A stretch of 6,013 nucleotides of DNA. It comes from JASFRI01 sp050115015. Its GTDB lineage: Bacteria > Acidobacteriota > Polarisedimenticolia > CBDVAL01. The first letter of the stretch is position 1. The number at the start of each line of letters is the position of its first letter. Location: assembly GCA_050115015.1 (NCBI GenBank), contig JASFRI010000274.1, positions 1 to 6,013 of the forward strand, written 5' to 3'. Position numbers and translations under genes: made by a program. Below are positions 1-5,875 of the stretch, in pieces. The notes below the pieces were generated by a model that searched no databases, was not told the DNA's origin, and saw only the letters and a program-made list of their open reading frames with translations.

Positions 1-2424
1 CACGTCCACGAAGCCCTGGTGGTCCGGCCGGGAGAGGTTGAGCAGGCGTCTGGCAATATCGGACGCCCGGAAGGTCTGCTTCTCGATCTGCTGCAGAAGG
101 GGATAGCGTGGGTCCGACGCGTCCGTCTCGTCCAGGAGCATCTGGGCGTAGGACGAGATGCCCGTCAGCGGGGTGTTCACCTCGTGGGCGACGCCCGAGG
201 CCAGCAGGCCGACGGAGGCCAGCCGCTCCTGCTGCGCCAGGATCTGCTCCCGTCGCACGCCCTCCGTGACGTCGTCGAAGGTGACCACCCAGCTCATCTC
301 ACCCCCGGCAGCCCGCAGACGGGAGAAGCCGAGGTTGACGAGCCGCGAGGGCTCGCCGTCGACGCCGGGGAGATACTGCCGGTAGCGACGCGTGCCCCGT
401 TCCCCCGCCGCCGCGAAACCCGCGCGGAGCACCGGGAGCAGCTCGCTGTCGAGCACCTCCGCGAGTGGACGGCCCAGGGCCTCCTGGCGACCACGCCCGG
501 TGAGGCGGTAGAGGGAGCGGTTCCAGCCCGTGACCCTCTCGTTCTCGTCCACCACCAGCACGCCCACCTGGCTGCTCTCCAGGATCGCCTCGTTGAAGTC
601 CTTCAGGCGCTCGATCTCGCGGGCCCGGCGCTGCATGGCCTCGAACAGCCTGGCCCCCTCCACGGCCACGGCGGCGTGACGGGCGACGGCCTCGAGAAGC
701 TCCCGATCCTCGGTGTTGAGGGGCGAGCGATCGCGCCGTGTGCCGAGCGCCAGCACGCCCACGAGGTGTCCCTGGACGGTCAACGGCACCAGATGCCGGA
801 GCCCGGCCTCCTCGAAGAGCCCGGCGGGAGGCGCGTCCGCCCGGGGCTCGCGAAGGTCCTCGAGGTCCAGGAAGCCCCCGCGCTCCAGGCCGACCGCCAG
901 CGGCGAGTCCAGGGGAAGGGACAGGGCATCGTCCGTTCCCGCCGGCTCGCGACAGCCGCCCGCGTCGTCGGCGACCAGGACGACGACCCGGTCGACGCCG
1001 AGGGTACGGGACACCCGGCGGACGAGCTTCTCCACCAGGCGCTCCAGCTCGCGCTCCCGGTTCAGCTCACGACCAAACTCCTGCAGGGTCCTTCGGTGAT
1101 CGTAGCGGTCCTGGTAGAAGATCCGGTCGACGGTCCAGTGGATGAAGGTCCGGAGGCGCGGCAGCAACCCCGCGGCGACGAGCAGCGCCAGCACCTCGGG
1201 AAGGCCGGTGGGGCCGGACGGGAACATCCGGCCGAAGACGATCGCCGCGGCGAGGTAGATGGCGACGGTGCATCCCGCCAGCGCGGCGCCCGCCAGCCCG
1301 CGCTTGAAGAAGAGCTCCAGGTCCGTCAGGCGGTAGCGCGCCACGGCGGACGCGAAGCACAACGGCACCAGGAGTAGCGTGAGCGCGGAGAGATCGCTCC
1401 AGCCGGGCAGGCGGAGACCGAGGGCGGACGGAAACAGGTAGAGCACCACGAACGGCCCGAAGCCCAGCGCCCCGCCCCAGAACAGCCACTTGAGGGGCCA
1501 GCGTACCCGGTCCCGGGTGGCCCTCAGGTAGGCGACGGAGAACAACAGGATACCCGCGGCCAGGCCGAGGGCCACCGCGGCCATCTGGAACCGATGCAGA
1601 CGGTCCAGCACCCCGACCGGGTCCCGGAAGCGGTAGATCCCCTCCGCGCCCAGAAGCCAGGCCTCGATCCCGAGGACGAACGGCACCGGGGCGTAGAGCA
1701 GCCAGACCGTCCGGCGTGTCCTGCGGGAGAGGTCCGGCCGGGTGAAGGCCACGGCGAAGTGGAGGAACGCCGGGACGAGGACGGTACGCGACAGCCCGTC
1801 CGTCCAGTAGACGATCCAGTCGAGGAGATCGCCGCGTCCGGCATGCGAGAACACCAGGGTCCCGAAGGCTGCCAGGCTCAGCAGGTAGTAGGGCAGCCGC
1901 ACGGCGCCGAGAGGGACCTTCAGCGTCAACACCGTCCCGAGCACGAGTGCCAGCAGACCGACGAGGGAGAGGTAGGCGTACAGGTGCCGGTCCTCGGGGC
2001 CCGGGTCCGGGACCAGGACCAGGACGCGCTGAAGCCCATCGCGCTGCACCAGGACGGGGAGCGGTACGTCCGGCGCGGCCCGCCACAGCCGGTCCGCCGC
2101 CTGCAGCGCGGAGACCGCGGGCTCCTCACCCAGCGCGATCAGCACGTCCCCGGCCCGGAGGCCGGCCCGGTCCGCGGCCCCCCCCGGCACGACGGAGACC
2201 AGCGCGACGCCGTCCGGCGTGTCGGTCCACCGCGCCCCGGCTTCCCCGTGGGTCTGCGTCCAGCGGCCGAGGAAGGCGGCACAACCCAGCAGGAACGCCA
2301 GGCCGGAGACGGTGATCGTCACCGAGAGCCGCAGCCGGGACGGGCGCGCAGGCGCCCGCAGACGGCTCAACGGGCCGTCCGGGGGCACGCCATGGCCCTG
2401 CGCCTGCCGTGGCTCGGCCGCCAT
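1..2424 (-). CDS. Sensor histidine kinase with PDZ-like, polytopic membrane, GAF and PAS regions (3' end outside window)
   Basis: Seen: an uninterrupted frame of 808 codons runs off the left edge. The ATG at 2422-2424 is preceded by GGAGGA five bases upstream. Residues 15-33 are Arg-rich, and a membrane segment follows at about 34-52. Residues 60-140 form a PDZ-like domain (VVPGGAADRAGLRAGDVLIA at 78-97). Roughly nine further hydrophobic segments lie between 149 and 425. A linker (DRIFYQDRYDHRRTL, 433-447) leads into a GAF domain (about 455-590), a short helical connector, a PAS domain (about 609-728) and a HisKA motif, GVAHEVNTPL, with the phospho-acceptor His747. Family knowledge: the N, G1 and G2 boxes of the ATPase domain should follow, beyond the window. 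Inference: an inner-membrane two-component sensor that autophosphorylates on His747. By positive-inside logic the PDZ-like domain is periplasmic. The VNTPL motif resembles NtrB/AtoS-type kinases, which often pair with a sigma54-activating regulator. The partner is not visible and the signal is unknown. Confidence 0.93.
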   Translation of the reverse strand, partial: MAAEPRQAQGHGVPPDGPLSRLRAPARPSRLRLSVTITVSGLAFLLGCAAFLGRWTQTHGEAGARWTDTPDGVALVSVVPGGAADRAGLRAGDVLIALGEEPAVSALQAADRLWRAAPDVPLPVLVQRDGLQRVLVLVPDPGPEDRHLYAYLSLVGLLALVLGTVLTLKVPLGAVRLPYYLLSLAAFGTLVFSHAGRGDLLDWIVYWTDGLSRTVLVPAFLHFAVAFTRPDLSRRTRRTVWLLYAPVPFVLGIEAWLLGAEGIYRFRDPVGVLDRLHRFQMAAVALGLAAGILLFSVAYLRATRDRVRWPLKWLFWGGALGFGPFVVLYLFPSALGLRLPGWSDLSALTLLLVPLCFASAVARYRLTDLELFFKRGLAGAALAGCTVAIYLAAAIVFGRMFPSGPTGLPEVLALLVAAGLLPRLRTFIHWTVDRIFYQDRYDHRRTLQEFGRELNRERELERLVEKLVRRVSRTLGVDRVVVLVADDAGGCREPAGTDDALSLPLDSPLAVGLERGGFLDLEDLREPRADAPPAGLFEEAGLRHLVPLTVQGHLVGVLALGTRRDRSPLNTEDRELLEAVARHAAVAVEGARLFEAMQRRAREIERLKDFNEAILESSQVGVLVVDENERVTGWNRSLYRLTGRGRQEALGRPLAEVLDSELLPVLRAGFAAAGERGTRRYRQYLPGVDGEPSRLVNLGFSRLRAAGGEMSWVVTFDDVTEGVRREQILAQQERLASVGLLASGVAHEVNTPLTGISSYAQMLLDETDASDPRYPLLQQIEKQTFRASDIARRLLNLSRPDHQGFVDV

Positions 2425-2429
2425 CCCGG

Positions 2430-2435
2430 TCCTCC
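2430..2435 (-). promoter_or_regulatory. Ribosome binding site of the histidine kinase gene
   Basis: GGAGGA sits five bases before the ATG at 2424. It decides the start, because the same frame stays open upstream as far as the stop codon of the preceding gene at 2668. The only other upstream ATG, at 2641-2643, has no Shine-Dalgarno sequence and would add 73 residues that do not look like protein. Confidence 0.8.
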
Positions 2436-2488
2436 GGTCGCCGGCGGTACGGCTCCGGCAACGGTCTGCCTCGTAGATCCAGGCCCGC

Positions 2489-2504
2489 TGCAAGAGGCAT
2501 ACCG
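2489..2504 (-). promoter_or_regulatory. Possible sigma54-type (-24/-12) promoter for the kinase gene
   Basis: Read on the minus strand the site is CGGTATGCCTCTTGCA. It has the invariant GG and GC separated by ten bases, and a full TTGCA at -12. Compared with TGGCACG-N4-TTGCW it matches 9 of 12 defined positions; the three mismatches are in the -24 half (CGGTATG instead of TGGCACG). The predicted start would leave a leader of about 50-55 bases before the ATG at 2424. This rests only on a motif match, and chance matches of this quality are possible. Confidence 0.25.
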
Positions 2505-2508
2505 GCGT

Positions 2509-2524
2509 CCCGGCGAGAGCCGGG
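2509..2524. repeat. Perfect 6-bp hairpin with 4-base loop
   Basis: CCCGGC and GCCGGG flank the loop GAGA (plus strand; TCTC on the minus strand). It lies directly upstream of the possible -24/-12 element in the direction of kinase transcription. There is no T-tract after it on the minus strand, so it is not a standard intrinsic terminator. Its role is unknown. Confidence 0.45.
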
Positions 2525-2581
2525 GGCACGGAACTACCCGGAGAATGTTGGAGTTCCCCTCGGGTTCCGGGGGTCCCCAGC

Positions 2582-2637
2582 CCACCGGATTCAGTGAGTT
2601 GGATCGCCAATCCAACGAACCGGATTGCCCCCGGTGG
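2582..2637. repeat. Nested inverted repeats with an 8-bp direct repeat
   Basis: The outer arms are CCACCGG (2582-2588) and CCGGTGG (2631-2637). The inner perfect stem is GTTGGAT (2598-2604) and ATCCAAC (2610-2616) around the loop CGCCA. The octamer ACCGGATT occurs twice, at 2584-2591 and 2619-2626, so the GGAT/ATCC core appears four times in about 40 bases. It could be an operator cluster for a dimeric regulator, or an RNA structure in the 3' end of the upstream transcript or the leader of the kinase mRNA. No T-tract follows on either strand. Confidence 0.5.
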
Positions 2638-2648
2638 CCACATGGAAC

Positions 2649-2663
2649 CCGCGGGGACCGCGG
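2649..2663 (-). terminator. Small GC hairpin just after the outer-membrane protein gene
   Basis: On the minus strand two CCGCGG blocks flank a 3-base loop, starting four bases after the TGA stop (2670-2668). The position suits a transcript end or an mRNA 3' stabilising hairpin. The stem is only 6 bp and has no following T-run, so termination is uncertain. Confidence 0.3.
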
Positions 2664-2667
2664 CGGA

Positions 2668-4671
2668 TCAGAAGCGGACCGACACCCCACCGCGCACCTG
2701 CCGGAGCTGCGCGGGAACGCCCAGCTGGGCCAGCTCCTCCTCCCCGCTCTCCCCGTCGGAGACGTTGAGGAGTTCCTGATAGCCCACCATGAGGCTCCAG
2801 GCGCCGCGTCCCGGGTGGCGCGAGATCTGCTGCTGGAGCACGACCTCGAGGCTGCTGTAGGTCAGCGGCGCCACCGTCTCCTCGGTCAGGCTGAGGTTGT
2901 CATTCTCCACGCGCTGGAAATCGACCGCCACCCGGGTTCCCGTCGGCAGGTAGGCGGTTCGAAGACTCGTGGAGACGAACCGCGCCTGATCCTGGCCCAG
3001 GCGCTGGACCGGGAGCTCGTTCGGCAGCGCGCTGAGGAAGCTCCCCTCCACCTCGCCGTAGCGCACCCCCCCGGAGGCCTGCAAGCCCCCGAAGCGCCGC
3101 TCCAGCCGGAGGCTGATCTCCCGCGAGGTGGCGTTGCCGTCCGACAGGAACAGGGGCTGCCGGGTCGCCGGGTCGAACGCGACGTACTCGTCCGCCAGCA
3201 AACGCTCCTGTGCGTAGGGCTTGATGGCCGCCGCGACGGAGATGGCGACGTCGGCGCCGAGCTGACGATCCCAGGCCAGCATGTACCCCAGACGGGACGT
3301 CTCCGAGCCGGCATCCGCCCCCAGGGGATCGCTGCCCCCGGCGAACTTGGCCATGACGACGGCCCGCACCGTGTCGGCCTCCCCGGGGCGGTACGTGACC
3401 CCCGCCTGCGGGAGGACGTACGAGACCGGCTGCTCGAAGCCCAGATGATGCAGGTCGAGGCCGAGGTCGAGGGCCAGGGGGCCCATGATCTCGTAGGACT
3501 CCTTCCCGAACACGTTCACCGACCATCCCCGGAGTCCGGTCCCGATCGGGCTGTCCGGCCCGAGGAGCTCCCCGTCCATCGCCAGCCGCATCTCCTCCGA
3601 GTTGTGCTCCCGGAAGCTGGCCCGCACCCCCAGGCGGACCTGGTGACCTGCCCCGGGGCTGAACGTGAACGCGCCCAGGGCACTCCAGTACTGGTCCTCC
3701 AGCGGGTCGCCCCCCGTCGCCAGGAAGCTCCGCGAGTCCAGCGCATCGAGGTTCGCGTTGCGGTAACCCAGGTGCACGTCGACGTCGGAGGTGGTCCCCA
3801 CACGGCCCGACCACCGGGCCCCGTAACCCCAGCCCCGACGACGCTGCCCGGCCAGCGCATCGGCCTCCAGCCCCGGCAGGTAGACGCGGTCCGCCTGGTC
3901 GTACCAGGCGGAGATGTCCACGCGGTTGTCGGGATCCGCGTCCACGTTGAAGTTCACGAGCACGTGGCGGTTCTCGTCGTCCAGCTCCCGGAGCGCTCCC
4001 GCGTCGAAGGCGGCGGCGGTGCGGGCCGCGCCGCCGTCCACCGACCAGGCAACTCCCTCCGCCGCGGCTCCCCCGAGGTGGAACGACGTCGCCCGGCCCT
4101 CGTCGAGCGGGTTCCCCTCGGACTCGACCGCGCCGAGCGCCATCGAGAACCACTGCTGCACCTCGGCGTTGAAGCGACGGCTTTCCGCGGTCCTGGCTCC
4201 GGCGGGATCCTCACCCCCCGTATCCAGGATCGGTTCCGGGCCGGTCTCGCGCAGCACGTCGCGCGCGGGAAGCCGCAGGGCCCAGGACTCATCCTCCGGT
4301 CGGGGTGGCGCGGCGGCCCCGCCGGGCAGCGGCTCGCCGAGCAGCTGCAGCGTCAGATCCAGGCTCCCCTCGGTGACGGTGTTCACCTGGGCAAGGGTCG
4401 CCCGGTACCCCACCTTCGTCGCCAGCAGCAGATAGGTGCCCGGCGTCACCCCCTGGAAGCGGTAGCGGCCGGAGGGGTCGCTTTGCGCCGAGCGGACGGA
4501 CGCGCCGGCGCGCCCGAGGAGCAGTTCCACGCCATCCAGGGGAGATCCCGTCGGGTCCGAGACCATGCCCCCGAGCGCGGTCTCGGCCGGGCCCCCGCAG
4601 ACCGCGGGCGGGATCGCGGCCATTACGGCTGCGAGCGCGACGAGGAACCCGGTCCGGATGGATCGCGGCAT
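2668..4671 (-). CDS. Exported carboxypeptidase-regulatory-like domain protein with outer-membrane beta-barrel (TonB-receptor-like, plug domain not seen)
   Basis: Seen: 667 residues with a signal peptide at 1-25 (basic N-terminus, hydrophobic core, likely cut after AVC; the residues before Cys25 do not form a lipobox). Residues 32-110 carry a carboxypeptidase-regulatory-like beta-sandwich: GMVSDPTGSPLDGVELLL, GRYRFQGVTPGTY at 68-80, then KVGY. A Pro/Ala/Glu-rich linker covers 111-165. From about 230 to the end, alternating hydrophobic/polar strands and polar turns fit a membrane beta-barrel, closing with VRGGVSVRF and a C-terminal Phe, the usual outer-membrane assembly signal. Family knowledge: this N-terminal domain often precedes TonB-dependent receptors. 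Here I see neither a TonB box nor a recognisable plug, and the protein is shorter than usual receptors. Inference: an outer-membrane barrel, perhaps structural or for binding rather than active uptake; the substrate is unknown. A near-consensus promoter lies about 70-95 bases upstream. No clear Shine-Dalgarno precedes this ATG, but no in-frame alternative start exists nearby upstream. Confidence 0.88.
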   Translation of the reverse strand: MPRSIRTGFLVALAAVMAAIPPAVCGGPAETALGGMVSDPTGSPLDGVELLLGRAGASVRSAQSDPSGRYRFQGVTPGTYLLLATKVGYRATLAQVNTVTEGSLDLTLQLLGEPLPGGAAAPPRPEDESWALRLPARDVLRETGPEPILDTGGEDPAGARTAESRRFNAEVQQWFSMALGAVESEGNPLDEGRATSFHLGGAAAEGVAWSVDGGAARTAAAFDAGALRELDDENRHVLVNFNVDADPDNRVDISAWYDQADRVYLPGLEADALAGQRRRGWGYGARWSGRVGTTSDVDVHLGYRNANLDALDSRSFLATGGDPLEDQYWSALGAFTFSPGAGHQVRLGVRASFREHNSEEMRLAMDGELLGPDSPIGTGLRGWSVNVFGKESYEIMGPLALDLGLDLHHLGFEQPVSYVLPQAGVTYRPGEADTVRAVVMAKFAGGSDPLGADAGSETSRLGYMLAWDRQLGADVAISVAAAIKPYAQERLLADEYVAFDPATRQPLFLSDGNATSREISLRLERRFGGLQASGGVRYGEVEGSFLSALPNELPVQRLGQDQARFVSTSLRTAYLPTGTRVAVDFQRVENDNLSLTEETVAPLTYSSLEVVLQQQISRHPGRGAWSLMVGYQELLNVSDGESGEEELAQLGVPAQLRQVRGGVSVRF

Positions 4672-4737
4672 GACGGTGAGCGCGTCGTTTCCAGGCGGCC
4701 CCGCGGCGGCAGCGCCGGGGGCGGCAGGTGCCCGAAG

Positions 4738-4766
4738 ATCCTACCCGAACCCCGGGTCGGTGTCAA
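4738..4766 (-). promoter_or_regulatory. Sigma70-type promoter of the outer-membrane protein gene
   Basis: On the minus strand TTGACA (4766-4761) matches the -35 consensus perfectly. It is followed by exactly 17 bases and TAGGAT (4743-4738), a 4-of-6 -10 box. Transcription would begin near 4731, giving a leader of about 60 bases before the ATG at 4671. The spacer itself (4745-4760) is an imperfect palindrome with 12 of 16 positions symmetric, which could be an operator. This is the best promoter in the window. Confidence 0.75.
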
Positions 4767-4825
4767 TTCTGGAGCACGGGCGGTATCCGCCTCATAATCA
4801 GATACTTGGAGAAGGCCGGCGGCCT

Positions 4826-4851
4826 GGCCCGGCGGGTTCCCCCGCCGGGCC
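4826..4851 (-). terminator. Strong GC hairpin after the exported-protein gene
   Basis: A perfect 11-bp stem (left arm GGCCCGGCGGG 4826-4836, right arm CCCGCCGGGCC 4841-4851) encloses the 4-base loop TTCC. It begins 17 bases after the stop codon of the gene ending at 4869. A second small hairpin (AGGCC/GGCCT, 4813-4825) follows directly. No uridine run follows, so it is a terminator-like structure of the kind common in GC-rich genomes rather than a classical intrinsic terminator. It separates this gene from the next promoter at 4738-4766. Confidence 0.6.
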
Positions 4852-4868
4852 GCCCCGGTCGCGGAGCT

Positions 4869-5759
4869 TCAGAATCGCGCCGACAGCGCGAGCACCACCC
4901 CCACCGGCTCCCCGGCAACCTCTCCGAGCTCCAGCGTCAGCCGGGTCTCCTGGCCGTTCTCCAGCGCCCACCCGGCGGACGACTCGACCGCCGTCTCCCG
5001 CAGCACGCCGCTGACGGTGACCAGGCCGGAGAGCTGTCCCTCCGACAGATCGACCGAGCGCACCTCCAGCCGCAGCTCCTCGTGCGCCTCGGCCCCCCCG
5101 GGACGGGGAGCCAGGGTGAAGCCGAATCCGTAGGACACCGCACGGCCCACAAGGGAGTGGAGGACCGGGGTGCCGAGGAACTCCAGGCCGTCGGCGTCCC
5201 GCCGGAACACGGAGACGCGGTAGTGCACCGGCCGGGGGGCGGCCTCGACCCGTGGGACCAGCGGTGGTGCCTCCGGGACCCAGGGCGCCACGTCGAGGTT
5301 CACCACCACGCGCTCGCCGCTCTCCGGGGAGACGAAGGCCTCGTGGAACAGCGACCCCGCCCGTTCCAGCTCGCCTCCCCCGCTCCGCATCACCGTCTCC
5401 CCGGACCCCAGGGCACGGGCCGTGGACGTGATCCGCAACCGGGCGGCGGCGTAGTCCTTTCCCGGGAGGTCCGTCTCCTGGATTGGCAGGGTCTCGTATC
5501 CCACCTGGAGCAGGAGGCTCACCGTCTCCCGGGCCCCGTCCAGGGGAACCTCCAGCCGCAGGACACCGGTCTTTCCGGGCGCCAGGATCGCCTCGTCGCG
5601 TCCGACGGTATGGGTTCCCCCACCGCCGAGCACGAGGGTCTCCGCCCGGACGCGGACCAGCCCCAGGGAGGGGAAACCCGGCTCCGGGACCGTCTCCCGG
5701 GGCGTGGCCGGCCCGGCCAGGAGGAAGGCGGCGGCGCCGACGAACAGCAGGATGCGCAT
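4869..5759 (-). CDS. Exported protein of unknown function, beta-rich
   Basis: Seen: 296 residues, with ATG at 5759 and AGGAG six bases upstream. Residues 1-20 form a short signal peptide (MRILLFVGAAAFLLAG, then PATP), with no lipobox Cys. The mature part is rich in Val, Leu, Gly, Arg and Glu in alternating patterns that suggest beta-strands. A Pro-rich hinge (APWVPEAPPLVPRVEAAPRP, about 158-177) divides it into two lobes of similar size. The two lobes end in similar-looking stretches, ESGERVVVNLDV (146-157) and ENGQETRLTLEL (267-278), which may reflect an old duplication. The protein ends in LALSARF, with hydrophobic residues at alternate positions before a terminal Phe, as in some outer-membrane proteins. 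I do not recognise the family. Its cell location is periplasm or outer membrane by inference. A terminator-like hairpin follows it, so it appears to be transcribed alone. The divergent neighbour, gatC, is a housekeeping gene and gives no clue to function. Confidence 0.8.
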   Translation of the reverse strand: MRILLFVGAAAFLLAGPATPRETVPEPGFPSLGLVRVRAETLVLGGGGTHTVGRDEAILAPGKTGVLRLEVPLDGARETVSLLLQVGYETLPIQETDLPGKDYAAARLRITSTARALGSGETVMRSGGGELERAGSLFHEAFVSPESGERVVVNLDVAPWVPEAPPLVPRVEAAPRPVHYRVSVFRRDADGLEFLGTPVLHSLVGRAVSYGFGFTLAPRPGGAEAHEELRLEVRSVDLSEGQLSGLVTVSGVLRETAVESSAGWALENGQETRLTLELGEVAGEPVGVVLALSARF

Positions 5760-5826
5760 AGGCTTCTCCTGCCCGCTACTCTACGTTCTCCGCGTCTCCC
5801 GGGAAAGGGCTGCTTGCCGCATCCGC

Positions 5827-5855
5827 TTGAGCACACGGTGCGCTTCCTTCATAAT
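5827..5855 (+). promoter_or_regulatory. Sigma70-type promoter of gatC
   Basis: TTGAGC (5827-5832, 4 of 6 with the -35 consensus) and CATAAT (5850-5855, 5 of 6 with the -10 consensus) are 17 bases apart. The predicted start, near 5862, leaves a leader of only about 14 bases, just enough for the ribosome binding site. Confidence 0.65.
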
Positions 5856-5864
5856 GCCGCCGGC

Positions 5865-5870
5865 GGAGGA
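5865..5870 (+). promoter_or_regulatory. Ribosome binding site deciding the GTG start of gatC
   Basis: GGAGGA (read at 5865-5870) ends five bases before GTG at 5876-5878. The nearby ATG at 5854-5856 is out of frame and lies within the -10 box, so GTG is the start. The spacing equals that of the kinase gene. Confidence 0.75.
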
Positions 5871-5875
5871 CGCGA

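Larger units (their letters stand above)
2425..2667. other. Intergenic region of 243 bp with clustered inverted repeats
   Basis: No gene is supported here. On the minus strand, the outer-membrane protein gene ends at 2668 and the kinase gene starts at 2424. The gap holds four perfect short inverted repeats: 2649-2663, 2582-2588 with 2631-2637, 2598-2616, and 2509-2524. It also holds a possible sigma54-type element at 2489-2504. The part around 2585-2630 is visibly less GC-rich than the flanking genes. I found no convincing sigma70 promoter for the kinase. The gap probably contains both the end of the upstream transcript and the control region of the kinase. Confidence 0.6.

Noticed and set aside
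19..1377. Plus-strand open frame of 452 codons
   Set aside because: It is the same in-register antisense shadow, opposite the GAF, PAS and HisKA regions of the kinase. No domain is recognisable in its translation.
2007..2023. Short tandem GGACCA-type repeat
   Set aside because: Only about two units, inside kinase codons for a Val/Leu-rich strand. It is explained by coding sequence.
1067..2086. Minus-strand open frame of 339 codons
   Set aside because: It is in a different frame inside the kinase membrane region; its Pro/Arg/Gly-rich translation lacks domains, while the kinase frame gives clear membrane segments.
2425..2643. N-terminal extension of the kinase from the ATG at 2641-2643
   Set aside because: The frame is open, but the added 73 residues look like translated non-coding DNA, there is no ribosome binding site, and the ATG at 2424 has an ideal one.
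2900..4153. Minus-strand open frame of 417 codons
   Set aside because: It is a Gly/Arg/Pro-rich alternate frame within the barrel gene, with no signal peptide or domain.
1594..4797. Plus-strand open frame of 1067 codons
   Set aside because: It lies in exact codon register opposite the kinase and barrel genes. In GC-rich genes the sense codons TTA, CTA and TCA are rare, so the opposite frame stays open. Its product is Arg/Pro/Gln/His-rich without domains and spans a real intergenic gap, while the minus strand shows clear domains and a signal peptide.
5778..5806. Possible promoter TTTCCC-17 bp-TAGAGT on the minus strand for the exported-protein gene
   Set aside because: Spacing is right, but only 3 of 6 and 4 of 6 positions match, which is too weak in a GC-rich region to call. 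The true promoter is probably within 5760-5875.
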